Shown here in pieces: positions 1-8,646 of a stretch of 64,000 nucleotides of DNA. A program made the translations under genes and the position numbers. The notes under the pieces were generated by a model. The model was given only the letters and a program-made list of their open reading frames with translations. It did no database searches and was not told where the DNA came from. How positions within the stretch are numbered: position 1 is the stretch's first letter; each line of letters starts with the position of its first letter. Origin of the DNA: JBDHTQ01 sp039808765 (GTDB taxonomy: Bacteria > Pseudomonadota > Alphaproteobacteria > UBA2400). The stretch lies in the NCBI GenBank assembly GCA_039808765.1, contig JBDHTQ010000006.1:1-64000 (forward strand), given 5' to 3'.

Positions 1-125
1 ACGACAGTCTCAGATAAATTAACCGTAAAACTTACAGGACTAATCGCAGCGAAAGCAAAGGGCGCACAAAAACAGGTAAGCCCCAAAAAGACAGAAAAGA
101 ACGTGATTCTGCTAATCTTATACAT
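1..125 (-). CDS. Secreted protein, N-terminal fragment (cut by window edge)
   Basis: The gene runs off the left edge; 41 codons are visible. They encode a textbook signal peptide: a basic start (MYKISR), a hydrophobic core rich in Phe, Leu and Cys, and a probable signal peptidase I site after AFA, followed by AISPVSFTVN. The product is therefore expected in the periplasm, outer membrane or medium. No clear Shine-Dalgarno precedes the ATG, so the start is supported mainly by the signal peptide. The rest of the protein is outside the window and no family can be assigned. Confidence 0.55.
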   Translation of the reverse strand, partial: MYKISRITFFSVFLGLTCFCAPFAFAAISPVSFTVNLSETV

Positions 126-343
126 GTGAAAATATTACACGAATATACTTATCAATCAAGCTTACGAAGCACTGTATGAAGATCATCGCCCCGATTAATA
201 TTCCCGTTTTTATGAGTAGCTTTGAGCACGATAACCTTTGCAGCATGTAACACAAACGAAAAACTGGAAAAAACAGAGCTTAGAAGAAAAGAGCGCACGC
301 TACTTGGGCGATAAACAAGAACCTTTTCGTCTTAATTTTTTAA

Positions 344-420
344 TGGCGTGCCCTAGAGGATTCGAACCTCTGACCTACTGCTTAGAAGGCAGTTGCTCTA
401 TCCAGCTGAGCTAAGGGCAC
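344..420 (-). tRNA. tRNA-Arg (anticodon UCU)
   Basis: A full cloverleaf reads on the minus strand: acceptor GTGCCCT pairing with AGGGCAC, D-arm GCTC/GAGC, anticodon stem ACTGC/GCAGT with loop CTTCTAA (anticodon TCT), and T-arm AGAGG-TTCGAAT-CCTCT. The CCA end is encoded. It reads AGA codons. Confidence 0.96.
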
Positions 421-455
421 GTGATGTCATCACACCATTAAAACTTTAAAATCTG

Positions 456-755
456 CTAAAGTTCAGATTCTTCTTTTACGTCAAATCGGTTCTGGTAGCT
501 GCGTGGAGTGACCTTGCGCGCATTTGGCTGCTCGACATCGTATGTCCAACCTTGAGCGTCAGCGTGCTCAATTGCCGCCTCTTTGCTGCTGAAGCGCATT
601 TTTACTTGCGGGTCTGTGTCTTTGGAAAGCGGCCAGCCCATCAAAGACTCTGGCAAACGTGCCGACTCTGGCACCCCTTCCAAGCGCCATACCTTCAAGT
701 TTGCGCGACCTGATTGCATGGTTGATTTGGGCGGAAGAAAAATCCGAACGTGCAT
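456..755 (-). CDS. NDUFS4-type accessory subunit of NADH:ubiquinone oxidoreductase (ETC complex I conserved region)
   Basis: This 99-residue protein matches the small alphaproteobacterial homologues of mitochondrial NDUFS4 (the 18 kDa or AQDQ subunit) along its whole length. Visible family signatures are VRIFLPPKSTMQSG at the start, the central LMGWPLSKDT followed by Q..MRFSSKEAAIEHA, the GWTYDV turn, and a C-terminal SYQNRFD. The subunit sits on the peripheral arm of complex I and is found in alphaproteobacteria and mitochondria, which is one of the better taxonomic clues here. It stands alone between two tRNA genes, away from any nuo operon. Confidence 0.88.
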   Translation of the reverse strand: MHVRIFLPPKSTMQSGRANLKVWRLEGVPESARLPESLMGWPLSKDTDPQVKMRFSSKEAAIEHADAQGWTYDVEQPNARKVTPRSYQNRFDVKEESEL

Positions 756-785
756 TTTACATATCCCTTGTAAACTGATCAGGAA

Positions 786-863
786 TGGTCGGGGAGCCGG
801 GATTCGAACCCGGGACCTCCAGTACCCAAAACTGGCGCGCTAGCCGGACTGCGCTACACCCCG
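786..863 (-). tRNA. tRNA-Pro (anticodon UGG)
   Basis: The minus strand gives acceptor CGGGGTG, D-stem GCGC/GCGC, anticodon stem CCAGT/ACTGG with loop TTTGGGT (anticodon TGG), T-arm CCGGG-TTCGAAT-CCCGG and an encoded CCA. The 3' acceptor strand is CTCCCCG, so position 6 faces position 67 as T:T, while the other six pairs are Watson-Crick. It decodes CCN proline codons. Confidence 0.95.
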
Positions 864-921
864 TTCCTGATGCGGAAAACTTTGTTTCCCCCAAGTGTGC
901 CCTTGGTTACACAACAAATAC

Positions 922-1410
922 TTAATTTTCAAGCCCCCGAATGTATTTTTTGAAAGGAAATTTAATTTCATCCCCCAAATGCAGGCCGCGTGCAACAATT
1001 TGCCCTGCTTTTAACTCCACAACCGCCCGAACAGGTTGGGGGGATGAGATAACCGTTAAATCCAGAGGCTGGGCGTTTTCATGAAGAAAAACAATGCGTG
1101 AATGGTCATCAATAAAAACCATATCCAACGGAATGCGTGTATTTTTCATCCATAAACTGATAATTTTTGGTGTTGATTTGATGAAAATCATACCGTGATC
1201 AGCAGCCAAAACATCCCGATTCATCAATCCGTAATGTTGCTGCGCCACCGTAAGCGGAATATCGACCATAAAAACATGCTTGCGATGGTCTTGTGTTACG
1301 ATTTGCAACACATCGTGCGGCATGGATACAGGCCGTGGTGCATATTGCCAAGCAAACAACCCCAAAACAACGCCCACAATGAGGGACAGCCATACTCCAT
1401 ATTTAGGCAT
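922..1410 (-). CDS. DUF192 family membrane-anchored or exported protein
   Basis: The 162-residue product starts with a hydrophobic segment (about residues 6-22) that can act as a signal anchor. The rest is a DUF192 domain: a GLMNRD motif, then GMIFI, the very characteristic WMKNTRIPLDMVFID and a C-terminal VELKAG. DUF192 proteins are small beta-rich proteins of unknown function, usually periplasmic or anchored in the inner membrane. The gene lies 23 bp downstream of the YceD-like gene on the same strand, so the two are probably cotranscribed. Confidence 0.85.
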   Translation of the reverse strand: MPKYGVWLSLIVGVVLGLFAWQYAPRPVSMPHDVLQIVTQDHRKHVFMVDIPLTVAQQHYGLMNRDVLAADHGMIFIKSTPKIISLWMKNTRIPLDMVFIDDHSRIVFLHENAQPLDLTVISSPQPVRAVVELKAGQIVARGLHLGDEIKFPFKKYIRGLEN

Positions 1411-1433
1411 TACGCCTCCTTATGATTCACTCG

Positions 1434-1907
1434 CTATTCAAGCTCAAGATTAAGATAATCCAGTCCGGCTTTGCGGGGATAGGGGTCGAGCGACAAAATC
1501 AGGTTCTGCACCACAGCTTCACCAAGATCAATAAAACCATCCTCAATCAGTTCAGGAAGGTCATCGTCTTCAGTTTCTTGGGTTGCATTTTTCTTTTCCA
1601 ACCGCTGAAGGATGGCCTGCTCAGCATAACGCTCAGCCATCTCTTCATCGATTTTTACCAAAATCGGCTCTAAGCTAACCACACAGGCTTGTTCAAATGC
1701 TGCCTCAAACTGTCCGCGCACATGGACAACACCTGCTGAATCTGCGGTTATTGTCAATTCGGCCGACAAAGCGCTTAAAGATAACAATTCCAGACGCTTG
1801 GCGACAGCATCCCGCTCTTGCACATTTGCCTCAATTTTAACAGTAACACCAAGCTGAGACGCATTATGGGGACGAGAAAACTCAACATGTGAAAATTGTG
1901 CGCGCAT
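1434..1907 (-). CDS. YceD/DUF177 family protein
   Basis: The 157-residue cytoplasmic protein has the DUF177 layout: an N-terminal FSHVEFSRP segment, a central region with a single Cys in QACVVSLEPI (the family's cysteine-containing 'LEP' site), an acidic stretch (ETEDDDLPELIEDGFIDLGE) and the alphaproteobacterial C-terminus with LSLDPYPRK. In other bacteria YceD is needed for accumulation of 23S rRNA; that role is from family knowledge. rpmF, its usual neighbour, is absent. The gene is divergent from bamE, with about 180 bp between them that should hold both promoters. Confidence 0.82.
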   Translation of the reverse strand: MRAQFSHVEFSRPHNASQLGVTVKIEANVQERDAVAKRLELLSLSALSAELTITADSAGVVHVRGQFEAAFEQACVVSLEPILVKIDEEMAERYAEQAILQRLEKKNATQETEDDDLPELIEDGFIDLGEAVVQNLILSLDPYPRKAGLDYLNLELE

Positions 1908-2088
1908 TAATTGTGGCCTTTCAAAAGTGTGCGAGAAGCTGGCATAGCCTCCCCGCCCTTGTCAAGCGTTGCACGATTAAGGGTGACTTGACAAAAAGCA
2001 TGAGAGCGACAATTGTCCCCTTGTAAGAAATAACACCGCTATGCCACGCTGGGCGCCGAATGCGAATGTTTAAAATGAGGTCACTGTG

Positions 2089-2544
2089 ATGAATCGCTCT
2101 CTTGTCGTTATGCTAGGACTTTCCCTTACAGCTTGCGCGCCGATTGTACGCACGCACGGTAACAGCGTGACTGAAAATGAATTATCACAAATTCAGACAG
2201 GGATAAGCCGTCAAGCCGATGTTGCTGCTGTATTGGGCACCCCCTCAGCAGAGGGAACGTTTAACCCAAACGAGTGGTACTACATCAGCCAACGCACAGA
2301 AAAAGTAGCATTCTTTGCACCAAAGGTGGTTGAACGCCACGTCGTGCGGATTGCTTTTGATTCTACATCTGGAACCGTAAGTAGTGTCGATGAAATTGAT
2401 CCAAAGACCGAAGTTGCGGTTTCTCCCGTCGACCGAAAAACACCGACGGCAGGACATAACCTGACCTTCATCGAACAGGTAATTGGCAACGTCGGACGCT
2501 TCAATAAGGACGATAAAAAAACATCATCCAATACAGATGAATAA
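2089..2544 (+). CDS. bamE: BamE (SmpA/OmlA) outer-membrane assembly lipoprotein
   Basis: BamE is the small lipoprotein of the BAM complex that inserts beta-barrel proteins into the outer membrane. The protein opens with a lipoprotein signal (LGLSLTAC, Cys acylated), then shows the SmpA/OmlA signatures: LSQIQTGISRQADVAAVLGTP and EWYYIS, ending with a strand around RIAFD. A GTG lies one codon upstream, but the ATG sits 8 bases after GAGG and is preferred. It converges with the next gene, leaving 25 bp between stop codons. Confidence 0.88.
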   Translation: MNRSLVVMLGLSLTACAPIVRTHGNSVTENELSQIQTGISRQADVAAVLGTPSAEGTFNPNEWYYISQRTEKVAFFAPKVVERHVVRIAFDSTSGTVSSVDEIDPKTEVAVSPVDRKTPTAGHNLTFIEQVIGNVGRFNKDDKKTSSNTDE

Positions 2545-2569
2545 TGCCAACAACAGTTCCTCTTAAAAA

Positions 2570-3511
2570 CTAACGCACTGGCGATCCATCTATCCATGGT
2601 GGAAGTGTGCCGTTTTGCCAAACAGGAATTGTTCCCTGCACGGTGCGAATAACGTTTCTATGAGCATCTTCCAGATCAACCGAGGCATCCCACAACATTT
2701 GTGCGATCTCAAAGGTACTTTTATTAGATTGCTCGGTTTTTATGCGCTCAAGGGCAGTATTCAGCGTCATTACGATTGCCCAATTATCCACCTGGGCCCG
2801 TTGCATTGCCGTTAATAACACTTCAGCACCATCCCTAAACTTCGGGTAATCTGCCGCGCCTTTTCGCAACAAGTCGTTTCTTAGTTTGATCAGTTGTTGA
2901 GCAATTGGTAAACGAAAAGCCCGCGCTGGCACATGATAAACATGCAGTGCGCTTTGTACTTTTTTCCCCTGCTGGGTAAATCCCTGCAACTGCAGCGTAA
3001 CATCCTGACCCGCAAAGTCTTGTGCTGTCCAATCAAAAGAAGCCTGCACGATGCCCATTGCATCTGCTGCGAGGGTATTATTTGGCATCGGCCACGTTGA
3101 AACAGCGTGCTTACTACCCAATTCAGCCGTATTTTCAGCAAAAGAAGATGTCACCACCAAACTGACACGCGACAATAATCCAATTGATTCATCCGTCACG
3201 CGGTACCGAAAAACCAAACGATGATCATATGTGGCTTCGGGCCGCCCAACAAAAGCCAACACTTCGCGCGTCTCAACACGCGGGGTTGTCGTTATCGCAC
3301 GTTGCAGCGCCGTTGCAGAAGTGAGAGACGTAAGCACGACGTTACGTACCTGCCCCTGTTCAAACAACAACGCACCCGCCAACACCATTAATCCAAGAAC
3401 AATGAAACAAAAAAGTTGGCGTGGGTTTTTTCTGTTTTTTGCACACTCTTCCAAAGCGTGCTTACGACGCTGTATTTCTCGACATAAAAGTTGATCCTGT
3501 GCTGATCCCAT
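2570..3511 (-). CDS. Short DUF4175/TIGR02302-like membrane protein
   Basis: The 313-residue protein has a basic N-terminus, one hydrophobic segment (about residues 33-50) and a long extracytoplasmic part. That part resembles the middle of the large alphaproteobacterial DUF4175/TIGR02302 proteins: VPARAFRLPIAQQLIKLR matches their 'LPER.F.HPVARALVEQR' stretch, and AQMLWDASVDLEDA matches 'LLWDIALRIEDG' at the expected spacing. The Gln/Pro-rich C-terminal half of those proteins (usually about 800 residues in all) is missing, as is most of the N-terminal membrane region. The assignment rests on reading motifs and is tentative; the function of the family is unknown. Confidence 0.5.
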   Translation of the reverse strand: MGSAQDQLLCREIQRRKHALEECAKNRKNPRQLFCFIVLGLMVLAGALLFEQGQVRNVVLTSLTSATALQRAITTTPRVETREVLAFVGRPEATYDHRLVFRYRVTDESIGLLSRVSLVVTSSFAENTAELGSKHAVSTWPMPNNTLAADAMGIVQASFDWTAQDFAGQDVTLQLQGFTQQGKKVQSALHVYHVPARAFRLPIAQQLIKLRNDLLRKGAADYPKFRDGAEVLLTAMQRAQVDNWAIVMTLNTALERIKTEQSNKSTFEIAQMLWDASVDLEDAHRNVIRTVQGTIPVWQNGTLPPWIDGSPVR

Positions 3512-3635
3512 ACGATCAGTTTAGGGATCAAAGGTTAATTTTTTTACCCCGATTTCCTTTTTTATGACCGCTGATCGAGGCAGACTTTAAGCCTGCATTC
3601 CCAGAATGATCGCGACATAGATATCGAATAACCCG

Positions 3636-4397
3636 TTATTTTTGGGTAACTTCGCCGTAGCGGTAGAGCCAGCTTTCTTCTAACCGCCATGAAGGAACAC
3701 GCTGAGGAGGGAAAGAAAAAACCAAGGCATCATCCTCCACACGCCCCCCCATCACCTCCTGACAATTGCCAATCGGTGTAGGTGGCATAAATGTACCATT
3801 GGCGCGAACAGCAAAAAGTGTATGCTCTAGCGCACATTTTGGCTTCCCGCTGGGGGTGGAAAACAAGAAAACATCTTCACCAGGCAGCTCAAAAACATGA
3901 GAAATACGCGGCAACCCATTACCGCCTGGACTGGCTGCAACCAGTGTACCATTGATCGACAAGCCATATCGACCTGCACCAGCCCGGGTTACATCAACCT
4001 TGGCAAACCGAGAAGGTAACTGCACACTGCCACGCAACAAATGGTCGGTCAAAACATCTTCGTAGAGGTCCAATTGATTATTGGCTGCACGCGGTTGATA
4101 ACGCGAGCCGCCCCGCGCGACAAAATCAGCCAACATCCCGCGTGTTTGTGGCCCCACAACACCATCTACTCTGATCTCTGCATCATGTTGAAACTTTCGG
4201 ACGGCGGCTTTGGTTTTTCGGCCCATAACCCCATCAATGGGGCCAGCATCATAGCCAAGCAATATTAGTTTTTCTTGCACATCACGCACATCGGCACGCG
4301 GCATGGCATGGGCAGGGAGTGAAAAAACGACGCTCAACAGCAACACAACCACCATTACTGGCATCATCACCGGAGCAATCGACAAACGCACATACAT
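3636..4397 (-). CDS. Secreted peptidoglycan-binding domain protein
   Basis: The 253-residue protein has a long signal peptide ending near LPAHA. It is followed by one PG_binding_1 domain (about residues 33-92) with the usual VQEKLILLGYDAGPIDGVMG, TKAAVRKFQ and VDGVVGPQTRG motifs. The remaining 160 residues contain two cysteines (PKCALE, GNCQE) that may form a disulfide and match no family I know. An AAGGAG ribosome site lies at good distance before the ATG. Likely a periplasmic protein held on the cell wall; no catalytic domain is visible. Confidence 0.75.
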   Translation of the reverse strand: MYVRLSIAPVMMPVMVVVLLLSVVFSLPAHAMPRADVRDVQEKLILLGYDAGPIDGVMGRKTKAAVRKFQHDAEIRVDGVVGPQTRGMLADFVARGGSRYQPRAANNQLDLYEDVLTDHLLRGSVQLPSRFAKVDVTRAGAGRYGLSINGTLVAASPGGNGLPRISHVFELPGEDVFLFSTPSGKPKCALEHTLFAVRANGTFMPPTPIGNCQEVMGGRVEDDALVFSFPPQRVPSWRLEESWLYRYGEVTQK

Positions 4398-4514
4398 ATC
4401 ACAACTCCTTTGCCCAACTTATAGCTTGCCTCTAGCAAACACCACAGGTCGTCATGTTGCAAGATGGAAGTTAATTTATTGTTGCCAAAAAGCTGGTTTG
4501 GTCTGGGGTGTGGC

Positions 4515-5006
4515 TTATTTTTGCGCAGCCCCAGCCAAAACAAGGTCTGATTGCTGGCTTAAATCCTCAGCAACACGTAACCCGACACTCGAAGAAAACC
4601 CTTTGGGTGGAACCGCTCGCGCAGCATCCAGCGTACTCATCGACCCTGCAACCAGCGCGGTATCCCGCTTCCATTGCGAAAAATCGACGCGAATAGTGCC
4701 ACTGTACGTTTGCAACAACGCAACCCTTCCGGCATCGGTCAAACGATAAACGCGCGGAGGAGAAAGCGGGTTATGCACCCATGGCTCAATCAACCCGGCA
4801 CGAAGACATGCACTTACCATCGCTTGAGAAACAAGAATGCCATTTTTTTGATAGCGTGTCAGCTTTCCCCCCGGCTGCTCCAGACCGGAACGCAACCACA
4901 CCATCTGATCTTCACTTAACATCGCCCCGGTCGATCCTCGCGACGAAGATAATGACGGAGAAACAGCGGGCGGCATGGAGATATGCATACTTAAAGAGAA
5001 CCTCAT
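4515..5006 (-). CDS. Uncharacterised protein with possible winged-helix segment
   Basis: I do not recognise this 163-residue protein. The first 30 residues are Ser/Pro-rich and probably disordered. Residues about 30-100 look like a helix-turn-helix with a wing: a helix with LVSQAMVSACLRAGLIEPW, then a hairpin with PRVYRLTDAGRVALL, the pattern seen where a winged-helix protein scores ageing transcription or other DNA-linked signals. The C-terminal part ends in a long amphipathic stretch. The first ATG lacks a clear ribosome site; a second ATG nine codons on is equally possible. Function unknown. Confidence 0.5.
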   Translation of the reverse strand: MRFSLSMHISMPPAVSPSLSSSRGSTGAMLSEDQMVWLRSGLEQPGGKLTRYQKNGILVSQAMVSACLRAGLIEPWVHNPLSPPRVYRLTDAGRVALLQTYSGTIRVDFSQWKRDTALVAGSMSTLDAARAVPPKGFSSSVGLRVAEDLSQQSDLVLAGAAQK

Positions 5007-5181
5007 TAATGCTCGGAGCCTCCATATAGCATGACCTTTTCCGGGTGGGGAGATAATTTTTTTAATTTTCGGTTATTTTTTTCAGCTCAGCCAGCACAAA
5101 AACAAAAGTTGCGCTTTTTAGCAAAGAAAGCACCCGACATTCAACACCTGTAGCCCGAATTGCGTGATCAATTGCAAAAAT

Positions 5182-6204
5182 TTATTCACACCCGAGCTGC
5201 GCTAAAACTTTAAGAAAAACGTCATGCTCCTCAGCTTCGGGAGAAACGATCATATAAGGCAAATTTTTTTCCTCTGCCTTGCGCCATGCAGGCGATAACG
5301 GTAACATTCCGAGGAATGGAATGTTGCGGGCCTTTGCCTCAACCTCAAGCTGCGGCAACCCAAACACATGGTCTTTATGACCACAGTTTGAGCAAACATG
5401 ATAGCTCATATTTTCGATCAATCCGACAACGGAAACCCCAACCTTTTGGAACATGGCAATTGCCCGTCGCGCATCCGCCAACGATAAATCCTGAGGTGTT
5501 GAAACCACAATCGCGCCGTGCATACAACCACTCTTGGCCAAGGTTATTTGTGCATCTCCTGTTCCAGGTGGCATATCAATCACTAAAAGATCCAAATCAC
5601 CCCACGCCACATCCCGCATCATTTGCGTTAGGGCAGAATGCACCATCGGTCCACGCCAGACCAATGCTTGATCAGGGTTGACCATAAATCCAATCGACAT
5701 CAGCTTGATTCCGTGCTTTTCAAACGGGATCATTTTTTTATGGTCGTTCAACGCAGGGGGGCGCGCCTCAACACCCAATAACAGCGGCTGAGAAGGTCCA
5801 TACACATCGGCATCCAACAATCCAACTCTTAAACCCTGCTGAGCAGCAACCACAGCCAAGGATAAGGCAACGGTTGATTTCCCCACACCGCCCTTACCCG
5901 ATGCGACAGCAATCACCTTTTTAACATTCTTCAAAAGAGGTTCAGGAGCTGGGGAAGGTAGCGCTGCAGACGTAAAAATAACCTGAACGATTCGATCAGG
6001 ATAATGTTTTTCAATACTTGTCTTTAATTCTTGAACAACATTCTGCAAAGCTTCAACCTGCGCAGGCTGAATGTTTAAAATCACTAAAAGCCGGCCCTCG
6101 TCCGTCACCCGCACACTCTCTAACAATGAAGGCGGAATTTGATGCCCATTCATTATGTTTTTTATGGCATCAAAGACAATTTTCTCTTGCGGTATTTTTT
6201 CCAT
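5182..6204 (-). CDS. Mrp/ApbC/NBP35-type Fe-S cluster carrier ATPase
   Basis: The 340-residue protein has the two-part Mrp structure: an N-terminal MIP18/DUF59-type domain (residues about 5-85) and a P-loop ATPase of the MinD/Mrp group. The deviant Walker A is GKGGVGKSTVALSLA, followed by LLDADVYGPSQP, DLLVIDMPPGTGD (Walker B) and ENMSY. The carrier CxxC is visible in YHVCSNCGHKD and is thought to bind a bridging Fe-S cluster at the dimer interface. Such proteins deliver Fe-S clusters to apoproteins, including respiratory complexes. It is divergent from the hflK operon. Confidence 0.93.
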   Translation of the reverse strand: MEKIPQEKIVFDAIKNIMNGHQIPPSLLESVRVTDEGRLLVILNIQPAQVEALQNVVQELKTSIEKHYPDRIVQVIFTSAALPSPAPEPLLKNVKKVIAVASGKGGVGKSTVALSLAVVAAQQGLRVGLLDADVYGPSQPLLLGVEARPPALNDHKKMIPFEKHGIKLMSIGFMVNPDQALVWRGPMVHSALTQMMRDVAWGDLDLLVIDMPPGTGDAQITLAKSGCMHGAIVVSTPQDLSLADARRAIAMFQKVGVSVVGLIENMSYHVCSNCGHKDHVFGLPQLEVEAKARNIPFLGMLPLSPAWRKAEEKNLPYMIVSPEAEEHDVFLKVLAQLGCE

Positions 6205-6296
6205 CCTCTACCTTACCCCCATCGATTAACAATTACGCACGCAAATAAGAGTGGTATAGCGTGTTCTGTTCTGGTTCGCCAGCTTAAGGAGTGAGA

Positions 6297-7544
6297 ATGT
6301 CTTGGAATCAAGGGAATGGAGATGGTCCGTGGAAAGGATCGTCAGGCAATCAAAACCCCTGGAACAACCGCGGTGGCTCGAATGATGGCCCCGATATTGA
6401 TGCGTTTATTCGTAGCTGCCAAGAAAAACTCAATCGCTTGTTGCCCAATGGTGGCAAAGGTCCAGCCGGAGTCATTCTTCCCATTTTTTTGATTGCCTTA
6501 ATTCTTTTGACTTTTCAAGGTGTCGCCCAAGGGACGTTTTTGGGATTTTACCGCGTAAACGATGGTGAAACCGCCGTTGTCCAGCGGTTTGGTGCCGTGG
6601 TAAGAGAAGAACAACCCGGTCTCCGTTGGCTCATTCCCTTAATGGAAAAATATACCGCTGTTTCCACAACAAAAGCCCTAACCCTGCAAATGTCTAGCAA
6701 CCTGCACCGCAGCGGCGACAACACAACAAGCCGCATGGTCACCCGGGATCTTAACCTGATTGAAATGGATTACACCATTCAGTGGCGTGTGCGCGATCCT
6801 GAAAAGTTTTTGTTTAAATTACGTGATCCAGAAGGCACGCTTATGCTTGCAGCAGAAAGCGTTGTACGTGAATACATCGGGCGCTCGACATTCGATGATA
6901 TCATCCCCCCCGAGCAAAACGATATCCTCAACCCCGTGACCGTGCGTGCTGACGGTACAACCGCAACAGACACATCAAGCACGGCTTCGCTGACGCAACA
7001 ACCCCCTGCTGCGCAAGTGACCGTTTCACTAAAATCCAGCATGCAGGAGCGCCTGCAAAAACTACTCGATGAGTATGACTCGGGGATATACATCACCGAT
7101 CTTCAACTCACCCGGCCGGTTGTCCCCGCTCCAGTCAAAAATGCTTATGATGGTGTACAGCAAGCCGGCAACGAGGCAAAAAGCAATATTAATCGCGCTG
7201 TGGTTGATGCAAATGCCATCCTTGCGGATGCCCGCGGTGAAGCTGACAGCATTCGTTTAAAAGCCGCAGCGTACAAAACGCAAGTTATTGAATCAGCTCG
7301 CGGTGAAGCCGACCGCTTTACATCAGTGCTTAATGCCTATCGCGGAGCTGAAAAAACCACCACCGCACGCCTTTATCTAGAAACAATGGAAGAAATCTTG
7401 GCGCCAGCACATAAAATGATTGTGGAAAATAAGCAGGGTTCTGTGTTGCCATACCTCAGCTTAGGCACCTTAATGCCTTCCATTCCCCAGCAAAACAAAC
7501 CAACAAGCGTCCTCACATCCAAACCGCTTGCCGGAGGCCAATAA
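6297..7544 (+). CDS. hflK: HflK, SPFH-family membrane protease regulator subunit
   Basis: HflK forms a large membrane ring with HflC around the FtsH protease and limits its access to membrane substrates. The 415-residue protein has the Gly/Asn/Trp-rich N-terminus typical of HflK, one transmembrane segment (about residues 60-80), then the SPFH domain beginning VNDGETAVVQRFG, and a coiled-coil region with the repeated ARGEADSIR and ARGEADRFTS pattern. An AAGGA site lies 6 bases before this ATG; a GTG two codons upstream touches the ribosome site and is less likely. First gene of an operon with hflC and a DUF2065 gene. Confidence 0.94.
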   Translation: MSWNQGNGDGPWKGSSGNQNPWNNRGGSNDGPDIDAFIRSCQEKLNRLLPNGGKGPAGVILPIFLIALILLTFQGVAQGTFLGFYRVNDGETAVVQRFGAVVREEQPGLRWLIPLMEKYTAVSTTKALTLQMSSNLHRSGDNTTSRMVTRDLNLIEMDYTIQWRVRDPEKFLFKLRDPEGTLMLAAESVVREYIGRSTFDDIIPPEQNDILNPVTVRADGTTATDTSSTASLTQQPPAAQVTVSLKSSMQERLQKLLDEYDSGIYITDLQLTRPVVPAPVKNAYDGVQQAGNEAKSNINRAVVDANAILADARGEADSIRLKAAAYKTQVIESARGEADRFTSVLNAYRGAEKTTTARLYLETMEEILAPAHKMIVENKQGSVLPYLSLGTLMPSIPQQNKPTSVLTSKPLAGGQ

Positions 7545-7545
7545 C

Positions 7546-8424
7546 ATGACCACGCGCACCTTTATCGTTTTAATTTTATTAGCTGGTTTGGCACTTTTAG
7601 CGACCCAGTCCTTGTTCGTCATCAACCAAAGTGAATCGGCTGTCATTCGACAGTTCGGTCGTTTTGTGCGAGAATCCAACCAGCCGGGATTACATGCAAA
7701 AATTCCTTTCGTGCAAGAAGTGATCAAATTTGATCGCCGCATTCTCGCGCTCGATATGCCCTCGCAAACGTTACTCATTGGCCAGTTGCAGGTTGTTGTT
7801 GACCCGTTTACGCGCTTTCAAATTACCGACGCACGCGCCTATCTTAACAGCGTGAGCGGTAACGAAGATGTCTTGAAAGGAAGACTCGAACCGACAGTGA
7901 ATTCTGTTTTGCGAGCCATTTTAAGCCGCTACCGATTTGAAGATATCCTGTCAGAAAAACGCGACCAAATTATGCAAGAGGTGCGCGAACAAGTCGATCG
8001 TGACGTGCAGGCAGCAAACTATGGTATTCGTATTGTTGATGTGCGCATTCGCAAAGCCGAATTTCCCGATCAAGTGACACAATCTGTTTTTAACCGAATG
8101 ATCTCGGATCGAGATCGCGTTGCCTCAGAAATTCGCGGTCGCGGCACAGCAGAAGCACGCCGTATCCGTGCCGAGGCAGAAGCAACAAGCACAAAACTTA
8201 TCGCTGAAGCCCAACGCGATGCTCAACGCCTACGTGGCGAAGGTGATGGTGAAAGCATTAACATCATCAATTCTGCCGTAGAAAAGAATCCTGATTTTTA
8301 TATCTATTACCGTACACTGCAAGCGTACAAAACAGCCTTGCCTGCCGACAATACCACGTACGTTTTAGGGCAAGACAACCGCTTCCTTTCGGATTTTAAC
8401 ACACCTCCTCAGGCCGCACGATGA
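7546..8424 (+). CDS. hflC: HflC, SPFH-family partner of HflK
   Basis: The 292-residue protein has a single N-terminal membrane anchor, then an SPFH domain starting FVINQSESAVIRQFGRFVRE. It has the typical HflC blocks YRFEDILSEKRDQIMQ and IVDVRIRKAEFPDQVTQSVFNRM, and the AEARRIRAEAEA helix. The start is set by GGAGG 8 bases before the ATG, one base after the hflK stop codon. HflC and HflK alternate in the FtsH-associated complex. Confidence 0.94.
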   Translation: MTTRTFIVLILLAGLALLATQSLFVINQSESAVIRQFGRFVRESNQPGLHAKIPFVQEVIKFDRRILALDMPSQTLLIGQLQVVVDPFTRFQITDARAYLNSVSGNEDVLKGRLEPTVNSVLRAILSRYRFEDILSEKRDQIMQEVREQVDRDVQAANYGIRIVDVRIRKAEFPDQVTQSVFNRMISDRDRVASEIRGRGTAEARRIRAEAEATSTKLIAEAQRDAQRLRGEGDGESINIINSAVEKNPDFYIYYRTLQAYKTALPADNTTYVLGQDNRFLSDFNTPPQAAR

Positions 8425-8630
8425 GCTTATCGCCGGCGCTTCTTGCGGTTGCGATATGTCTCGCATTGGTGATCGAGGGTTTTCTTTACGCCCTCTTTCC
8501 CAAACACATGCGAAAAATGCTTATCGTCATGGTGAGCCTGCCTGAAGAAACATTGCGTCAAGCCGGACTTTTTTGTGCCGCACTCGGCGTTGGGTTATTA
8601 TTTGTTGCCCTTCGTTTTTTTGCGATGTAA
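8421..8630 (+). CDS. DUF2065 small membrane protein
   Basis: This 69-residue protein has two transmembrane helices separated by a short basic loop (FPKHMRKMLIVMVSLPEE), which fits DUF2065, a family often placed behind hflC in proteobacteria. Its ATG overlaps the hflC stop as ATGA, so translation is probably coupled. The serine protease gene degP/degQ that often follows in related genomes is missing; an unrelated minus-strand gene comes next. The function of DUF2065 is unknown. Confidence 0.8.
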   Translation: MSLSPALLAVAICLALVIEGFLYALFPKHMRKMLIVMVSLPEETLRQAGLFCAALGVGLLFVALRFFAM

Positions 8631-8646
8631 ATCAATCTTCTTAGCC

